From NCBI RefSeq assembly GCF_008710745.1, contig NZ_VYSA01000004.1, positions 62,001 to 126,000 of the forward strand: DNA of 64,000 bases. The letters are read 5' to 3'. Below are positions 59,869 to 64,000 of this stretch, piece by piece. Position 1 is the stretch's first letter, and the number at the start of each line of letters is the position of its first letter. A program made the position numbers and the translations under genes. The notes under the pieces were generated by a model. That model had not been told where the DNA came from, ran no database searches, and saw nothing but the letters and a program-made list of their open reading frames with translations. Origin of the DNA: Microbacterium rhizomatis (GTDB taxonomy: Bacteria > Actinomycetota > Actinomycetes > Actinomycetales > Microbacteriaceae).

Positions 59869-60273
59869 TCAGAGTTGAGCGTCGACGTACCGCCCCACGA
59901 TATAGACGTTCGACCAAGCTGAGTCGCCTGGAGCGCCGCTCTCAGTCATGCTTACGACGTCGATTCCCTCGCGGTTGAGGGAGCTCACGGCGGCTTGGGG
60001 ATCGTCTGATTCGGTAACGGCTGGATGCCCGCTGAAGCGCCAGCTTGCCGCATCCTTCATTGAACTCCTGTCGAAGCGGCCATACACCAGCACGTTTCTG
60101 ACTGCTTCGCTCACCTGCTCCTTCTCAAGTGCCTCATGCTCGCCGTCTATGTATGCGATTGAATCCGCGTCATATCGTGAAGGTTCGCGCTCGTCGGGGA
60201 GCCAAGTGTCCGCGATCGCGAACGCGATCCCCAGGACCGACCGCAAGTTGGATTGAAATCTCATCCCGATCAT
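59869..60273 (-). CDS. hypothetical protein (134 aa)
   Basis: Protein of 134 residues (or 131 from the second Met). It begins with MRFQSNLRSVLGIAFAIADTWLPDEREP and has an acidic middle part with EALEKEQVSEAVRNVLVYGRF and a final strand VYIVGRYVDAQL. No signal or family recognised. Codon use is less GC-biased than in neighbouring genes, which suggests a recently acquired gene. It is convergent with no neighbour and lies just right of the PadR operator. Confidence 0.55.
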   Translation of the reverse strand: MIGMRFQSNLRSVLGIAFAIADTWLPDEREPSRYDADSIAYIDGEHEALEKEQVSEAVRNVLVYGRFDRSSMKDAASWRFSGHPAVTESDDPQAAVSSLNREGIDVVSMTESGAPGDSAWSNVYIVGRYVDAQL

Positions 60274-60501
60274 CGCGGTAGCCCGAGACTGGCCATACTG
60301 CCGAGCGCCCCGCGGCCATGAAGTCGTGCGCTGCCGTTTGGAAGGTCAAGGCCAACTGATCTGAGATGGCAATGACGATCGAGCCACAATGCAGGTGCTT
60401 CATGAGTGCACGATATCCGCGCACGGGGACGAACTTGACTCGCGCATCAACTCGGTAGCCTGGCTCACACGTAGGAACAACCAGAATCGAGCTTCACCTT
60501 G

Positions 60502-60747
60502 ATGAGTAACGAACTCATTCGACTCGCGCTGACTTGGCCGGTGAGCACAATCGACGGAGAGCCATCACTGACAAGCGGCATGCTCGTCGTGGTCCAAGAA
60601 CCTGGAGGCGACTTCCTCCTGAGCGTCAGTGCTGGAGACGAAAACTTTCCAGACGGCGATGAGATCCAGTTCCCGCTGTCCGCAGAACACGCGCGACTCG
60701 TCCAGCGAGCTCTCGCCGGCGAGCAACTCGGCGACATCGGGGACTGA
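60502..60747 (+). CDS. hypothetical protein (81 aa)
   Basis: Small acidic protein of 81 residues from ATG 60502: ELIRLALTWPVSTIDGEPSL, MLVVVQEPGGDFLLSVSAGDENF, then a helical C-terminus. Looks like a compact alpha/beta protein. No family recognised. The start has no strong ribosome site. Confidence 0.5.
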   Translation: MSNELIRLALTWPVSTIDGEPSLTSGMLVVVQEPGGDFLLSVSAGDENFPDGDEIQFPLSAEHARLVQRALAGEQLGDIGD

Positions 60748-60985
60748 ATCTGTCGGTCGTAGCCTTCACTCGTAACGGAGCGCCGCTAGCGTCGAAATCA
60801 AGCACGGTTCTTACGACTGTGCGTCGAAGCCTTCCAGAATCTCCGTACACCGCAACTGAGAACTTATGAATAGTTCTCCCTGCAAGATCGTACTTGCACC
60901 AGACGGTGATAGCCGTCGGCTTTTACCTCCTTCCTGTTCTCGTTGTGCTGAGACTGCCGATCAACTCAGACATCGGGGGGTCGTG

Positions 60986-61279
60986 TCACTGCAGCACGGT
61001 GATGATGATGCGTCGCGGCCGGCGCGAAGGCAGTGGCACGGAAACCGCGAAGCGGGATGTCCGCACCCAGAATGCGCGACGGGGGTGCCGACGAAGAGTG
61101 CGCGCCCATTCGTCCGCAGCAGCCTGCAGAGCCGGCAACTCCCGCGCAAACAGCATCGTGTTGTAGATCCGATACGCGGACTCACTCAATTCATCCCGAT
61201 CACCGGCCGGCGCTGCGAAATCAATCGCCACCAGTAGATGCGCCTTCAACTGCCGCCCCGTCATAAGTCGCTGTCTCAT
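60986..61279 (-). CDS. hypothetical protein (97 aa), last gene of leftward element operon
   Basis: ATG at 61279 after GGAAGGGAG opens 97 codons: LMTGRQLKAHLLVAIDFAAP, then AYRIYNTMLFARELPALQAAADEWARTLRRH and a basic C-terminus with many Arg. The product is soluble and basic and could be a nucleic acid-binding protein. No family recognised. The longer reading to 61612 runs over two upstream small genes in another frame and is discarded. Confidence 0.55.
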   Translation of the reverse strand: MRQRLMTGRQLKAHLLVAIDFAAPAGDRDELSESAYRIYNTMLFARELPALQAAADEWARTLRRHPRRAFWVRTSRFAVSVPLPSRRPRRIIITVLQ

Positions 61280-61308
61280 GCGACGCTCCCTTCCTATGCG
61301 GCCCGGTC

Positions 61309-61449
61309 TCACACTCGGCCAATCGAGATCGACCCATTCTGCGCTTGAGCGAGGAGGCGGCCGATCGTCTCCGTCGCCTCGAGCTCTTGAGCCGTGAAGA
61401 TCGTGGAGGTCGTACCTTCCGGTCCGGCGATGGTCACGGTGAACTGCAT
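61309..61449 (-). CDS. small protein (46 aa)
   Basis: ATG at 61449 with GGAG eight bases upstream encodes 46 residues: MQFTVTIAGPEGTTSTIF then a short helix ELEATETIGRLLAQAQ and ISIGRV. This looks like a small folded alpha/beta protein rather than chance. No family recognised. It lies between the two neighbouring small genes of the same operon. Confidence 0.55.
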   Translation of the reverse strand: MQFTVTIAGPEGTTSTIFTAQELEATETIGRLLAQAQNGSISIGRV

Positions 61450-61466
61450 GGGCGAGATCTCCTCGG

Positions 61467-61652
61467 TTAGGCAGAGGCTGCGTTCGCGCGAGCAGCACGG
61501 AGCACCTTCTGGATGTGTGCGTGGAATGCGCCGACGACGTCACCCGCGGCGTGGGAGACCCGACCTCGGGCGCCACATCCGCAGCCCCACCGCCCGGTAC
61601 CGCCCGGCACATAAAAGTGCTCGATCACCGGAGTCTGCTCCGTGCTGGTCAC
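61467..61652 (-). CDS. small Cys/His protein (61 aa)
   Basis: GTG at 61652, overlapping the upstream stop by 4 bases (GTGA). The product has YVPGGTGRWGCGCGARGRVSH and AFHAHIQKVLRAARA, with the CxC pair and His residues suggesting a small zinc-binding unit. Part of the coupled leftward operon. No family recognised. Confidence 0.5.
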   Translation of the reverse strand: MTSTEQTPVIEHFYVPGGTGRWGCGCGARGRVSHAAGDVVGAFHAHIQKVLRAARANAASA

Positions 61653-61990
61653 GAGGCCGATCCTGACTGGGAGGCGAGCACTGGCGACTGCGTCCGGATA
61701 GTTGCTTCCTTCACGGCGCAGGGATGCCGCCAGATCCTCCGATCGATAAGCATGACGGGGTGAGTTCCCGCGACAGCTGGAGCCGCTGCAGCGACGTCGC
61801 GCGCCCAGATCTTGATAATCCCGGTCGTCGGGTCAGCGAAGCCGAGCAGTTTCGGTAGGCAGCGCCGCGGCATCCCTGATCGAACGATGAGATCCGCACC
61901 GATGAGAAGTGGCGGTAGTGGAACGATCACCCTCGATGAGGACCCGAGATAGACGGTATAGGCGGTATAGGCGGTGGCTACGGCCTTCAT
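61649..61990 (-). CDS. hypothetical protein (113 aa)
   Basis: ATG at 61990 overlaps the upstream stop (ATGA). The N-terminus contains TAYTAYT, encoded by a 9-base tandem repeat (GGTATAGGC, about 61955-61975). The remainder has RVIVPLPPLLIGADLIVR and GIIKIWARDVAAAAPA. No family recognised; it may be a phage-like or plasmid gene. Coupling to both neighbours supports that it is translated. Confidence 0.5.
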   Translation of the reverse strand: MKAVATAYTAYTVYLGSSSRVIVPLPPLLIGADLIVRSGMPRRCLPKLLGFADPTTGIIKIWARDVAAAAPAVAGTHPVMLIDRRIWRHPCAVKEATIRTQSPVLASQSGSAS

Positions 61991-62610
61991 CGGGCACCCC
62001 TCCCCAGGCTGGTCATGAGGGTGAGAGCACCTGCCACAACGATGACAATGCCCACCGCGTGGGCTGCAGAAGCTACTCCGACGCCAGTGCGGGCAGCGAG
62101 GAAGGCGGGCGTCACGCTGACGACCACAAGCACGGCCGCGACCACGATGCGAGCGATCATGAACTGTTGGAGCATTCCACCGACCCGCAGGAACCGGATG
62201 GCCGCATCGGCTGCGAAGTGACCCAGCAGCGCGGCAGCGAACAAGATGCCAGCCAGCATGCCGAGGAGCGAGGAACTCAGCGCGAGGGCGAAGACGAGCG
62301 CGGTGGTGACGAGCAGCGCGAGGATCTCGGAGGCGAGCAGTATGGCGGCTGGCGCATTTCTACCCGCCTGGGTTACTTCGCCAGGGAGCGGTGAAAGTGC
62401 CCATGCTCGGCGCTGGATGAACGTGGCGAGGATCGTGCAGCAGATCAAGGATGTGAGCAGTCAAACCCAGGCGCTACCTCCCGTAGAGAGATCGAACAGG
62501 ATCGCAGCGATCAGGGGCAGGACCGCCTGCCGGAGCACCCATCCTGCGACTAAGATTCTGCGTGGCAGGCCTGGCCGGTTTGCCGGGCGCGTGCCGAGGG
62601 TCAGGGTCAT
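61987..62610 (-). pseudogene. membrane protein gene interrupted by an in-frame TGA
   Basis: An ATG at 62610 overlaps the upstream stop (ATGA) and starts MTLTLGTRPANRPGLPRRIL followed by a hydrophobic helix; a TGA at 62461-62463 stops it at codon 50. The same frame continues immediately with LLTSLICCTILATFIQRRA and four more hydrophobic helices to 61987. If TGA were TGG the product would be one membrane protein of about 207 residues. It is either a nonsense mutation, with a restart at TTG 62448 possible, or two proteins. Function unknown. Confidence 0.6.
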
Positions 62611-62975
62611 GACAGCTCCTCCACCCCGGCGCCGGTCGGGACCGTCGTCCGGCTAGGAGGCTCCGTGCCCAGACCGGGCCACGCCGTCACGGAGTACTCA
62701 ACGCGGTGAACATCCTGATTCTGTGCCTCGAGCAGATCGCGGATTCCGACCGAGTCAGAGCGGCGCGCAAGTCTGACCATGGCGCGGGTGATCTCGGTCG
62801 TCAGTTCGAGCTTGGTGAGGGGGTAGTAGCGGCCGTGTGCTCGGGCGGCCTCGTAGCAGGTGAGCAGTTTCCGAGAGTGGTGGTTGGGACAGCCACCTCG
62901 GCTCTTGCATCCCTCGGCAAACCCCGCGGGTGTGCCATGGTCAACTCGTTCGATCATGTCGAGGGTGTGGCTCAT
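62607..62975 (-). CDS. Cys/His-rich DNA-binding-like protein (122 aa)
   Basis: Protein of 122 residues with a probable zinc unit at the N-terminus: MSHTLDMIERVDHGTPAGF, then C-x5-C-x-N-H-H, and C-YEAARAHGRYYP. The same arrangement (His-Gly, several Cys, YGRY) starts the next gene, so the two are distant relatives. The rest is helical and polar. Its ATG overlaps the stop of the gene at 62975-63931 by one base (TGATG). Such proteins are common in actinobacterial phages and conjugative elements; the role is unknown. Confidence 0.6.
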   Translation of the reverse strand: MSHTLDMIERVDHGTPAGFAEGCKSRGGCPNHHSRKLLTCYEAARAHGRYYPLTKLELTTEITRAMVRLARRSDSVGIRDLLEAQNQDVHRVEYSVTAWPGLGTEPPSRTTVPTGAGVEELS

Positions 62976-63931
62976 CAGGCTGCCAACCTCTGATCGGATT
63001 CAAGCTCCTGATCGGCTTCGAGCTCCTCAGACGTGTGCTGCACCCGCAGAACGGTCCGCGAGGTTACGCCAAGCAGCTGCGCGGTCTCCTCGAGGCTGTA
63101 GCCGAGCTCGCGCGCGCGCTGGATGGCGAGGTGGCGTTCTTCTCGCGTCATGCGAACGCGTTCGCCTAGGAGCGCCAGATCAATGGCGACTTCGTCGACG
63201 ATCGGCTCAGGATCCTCGATAGCCGGCTCGGCATCGTTGTCGATGTCGTCCCACGCCATCGCCGGCAGCCAACAATGCCGGCGGGCGTAGTCCAGCGCGC
63301 CGGTGTAGACAGCTCGGTCGTATCGAGACTCGTGGGGTGGCCGCGCGTTCCAAAGCCGCTCGAAGAGGGAGGCCGCTGCGATGTGGAGCTCGACGGGGAT
63401 CTCCCCGTCGTTAGTGAGAATGCGCGCCATTCGCGACTGTGTGACGCCGAGTAGACGGGCCAGGCGCGTCTGTGCCCATCCAAGGGTTCCCAGTGCCTGG
63501 ATGCGCCGCCTCATTCCTCGAGATGAGACCTTGGCGTCGGGAGGCAATGTGCTGAGGTCAGTCTGAACGGCGATGATCCGCTCGGCTGTGGAGCGGTGGA
63601 TCCGTGCTGGGGGCGCCCCGCGTCCGGGTCCGTCCTTCCGCTTGCTGCCGAACCAGATCGCGCGGATGGTGTCTGTGCTGACGCCGGCGGCCGCGGCGAT
63701 CGAGATCACGGTCATGCCGTGCTTGAGGAGGATCCCGATGTGCAGCTTGACTGGCGCCGTCGAGGACATGCCGGAGTCGTATCTGCCGTAGGCGATCAGC
63801 TTCTTGCGCTCGTAGCACCGCTTGGTATTCGCGGCGCAGCAGGGGGAGCAGCTGCAGCGGTGGACGCGGTAGCAGGTCGGGGTGTCACCGTGCTTGTGGT
63901 CTGGCGGGCAAACCGTAGTGCGTTCCATCAT
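62975..63931 (-). CDS. Cys-rich multi-HTH regulator-like protein (318 aa)
   Basis: Protein of 318 residues, the first gene of the leftward operon. The N-terminus is a Cys/His cluster (HKHGDTPTCYRVHRCSC, then SPCC) followed by three helix-turn-helix-like units: HGMTVISIAAAAGVSTDTIRAI (about 70-92), LGWAQTRLARLLGVTQSRMARI (about 150-171) and GYSLEETAQLLGVTSRTVLRVQ (about 275-296). It is probably a zinc-containing DNA-binding regulator of a mobile element. GAGGAGG precedes the ATG, with TTACAT and TATAAA upstream as possible -35 and -10 boxes. Confidence 0.72.
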   Translation of the reverse strand: MMERTTVCPPDHKHGDTPTCYRVHRCSCSPCCAANTKRCYERKKLIAYGRYDSGMSSTAPVKLHIGILLKHGMTVISIAAAAGVSTDTIRAIWFGSKRKDGPGRGAPPARIHRSTAERIIAVQTDLSTLPPDAKVSSRGMRRRIQALGTLGWAQTRLARLLGVTQSRMARILTNDGEIPVELHIAAASLFERLWNARPPHESRYDRAVYTGALDYARRHCWLPAMAWDDIDNDAEPAIEDPEPIVDEVAIDLALLGERVRMTREERHLAIQRARELGYSLEETAQLLGVTSRTVLRVQHTSEELEADQELESDQRLAA

Positions 63932-64000
63932 CCATCCCTCCTCAAATTGATTACTTTTATAAATGTAAGCACTCCGATAGTGGATCTTGCAAGAGGAGAA
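63932..64000. promoter_or_regulatory. promoter region of the leftward operon; window edge
   Basis: On the minus strand the region reads a GAGGAGG ribosome site, then AT-rich sequence with TATAAA and TTACAT. This is the most AT-rich stretch in the right part. Nothing further can be seen before the window ends. Confidence 0.45.

Noticed and set aside
61950..61978. Short tandem repeat GGTATAGGC as a possible regulatory iteron
   Set aside because: It lies inside a coding frame (TAYTAYT) and has only two to three units, so it is listed only as a coding feature.

Overview
The window looks like a chromosomal segment of a high-GC actinobacterium, most likely a member of the Microbacteriaceae. The grounds are strong GC preference at third codon positions, frequent GTG and TTG starts, many 1-4 base stop/start overlaps, KstR-type and gamma-butyrolactone-receptor TetR proteins, an NrdH redoxin and an AfsA homologue. 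This placement is inference; there is no rRNA or tRNA in the window.

Region 1 (1-20.3 kb) is a catabolic island for an alicyclic, steroid- or terpenoid-like carboxylic acid. It encodes short-chain dehydrogenases, an acyl-CoA dehydrogenase, a thiolase, a MaoC hydratase pair, a flavin monooxygenase with an NTF2-like head, a 3-ketosteroid-1-dehydrogenase-like flavoprotein, a cyclase-family hydrolase, three SnoaL/NTF2 folds, an acyl-CoA synthetase and a complete CUT2-type ABC importer whose ATPase and one permease are fused. One palindrome (consensus TTGACTCATGAGTCAA) recurs upstream of several of these operons. The TetR gene at 4258-4923 is the only local candidate to bind it.

Region 2 (20.5-34.7 kb) holds a second beta-oxidation operon (APH-fold kinase, acyl-CoA dehydrogenase, thiolase, synthetase, SDR, enoyl-CoA hydratase). 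The kinase plus dehydrogenase pair suggests 4-hydroxyacyl-CoA catabolism. It is followed by a TetR, a zinc alcohol dehydrogenase, a self-sufficient P450/ferredoxin reductase/ferredoxin operon and two intracellular HtaA (heme-binding) domain proteins. A shared operator TNARCGNNCGYTNA lies in front of six of its promoters. Region 3 (34.8-41.6 kb) has an aldehyde dehydrogenase, a second P450 and an SDR under a third operator (half site CCGACGATG) beside its probable TetR, then a KstR-like TetR divergent from an acyl-CoA synthetase, with a KstR-type palindrome placed inside the synthetase promoter.

Region 4 (41.6-50.5 kb) is accessory DNA: an ArdC-like antirestriction protein, a secreted HNH nuclease, several small unknown genes, three genes with frameshifts or decay, and three copies of one promoter-operator module that tie the region together. 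A PadR/membrane-protein pair ends it.

Region 5 (50.5-55 kb) is the most unusual part: a gamma-butyrolactone cassette (receptor, AfsA-type synthase, SDR reductase) divergent from an operon for two paralogous cysteine-containing secreted proteins, another exported protein and a small basic peptide. Region 6 (55-64 kb) holds a second PadR/membrane-protein operon that was split by an IS21-family element with clean ends and a 5-bp target duplication, then a tightly coupled operon of small phage- or plasmid-like genes reading leftward from the right end.

Starts, frames and motifs were read by eye. Family names rest on motif recognition, not on database searches.
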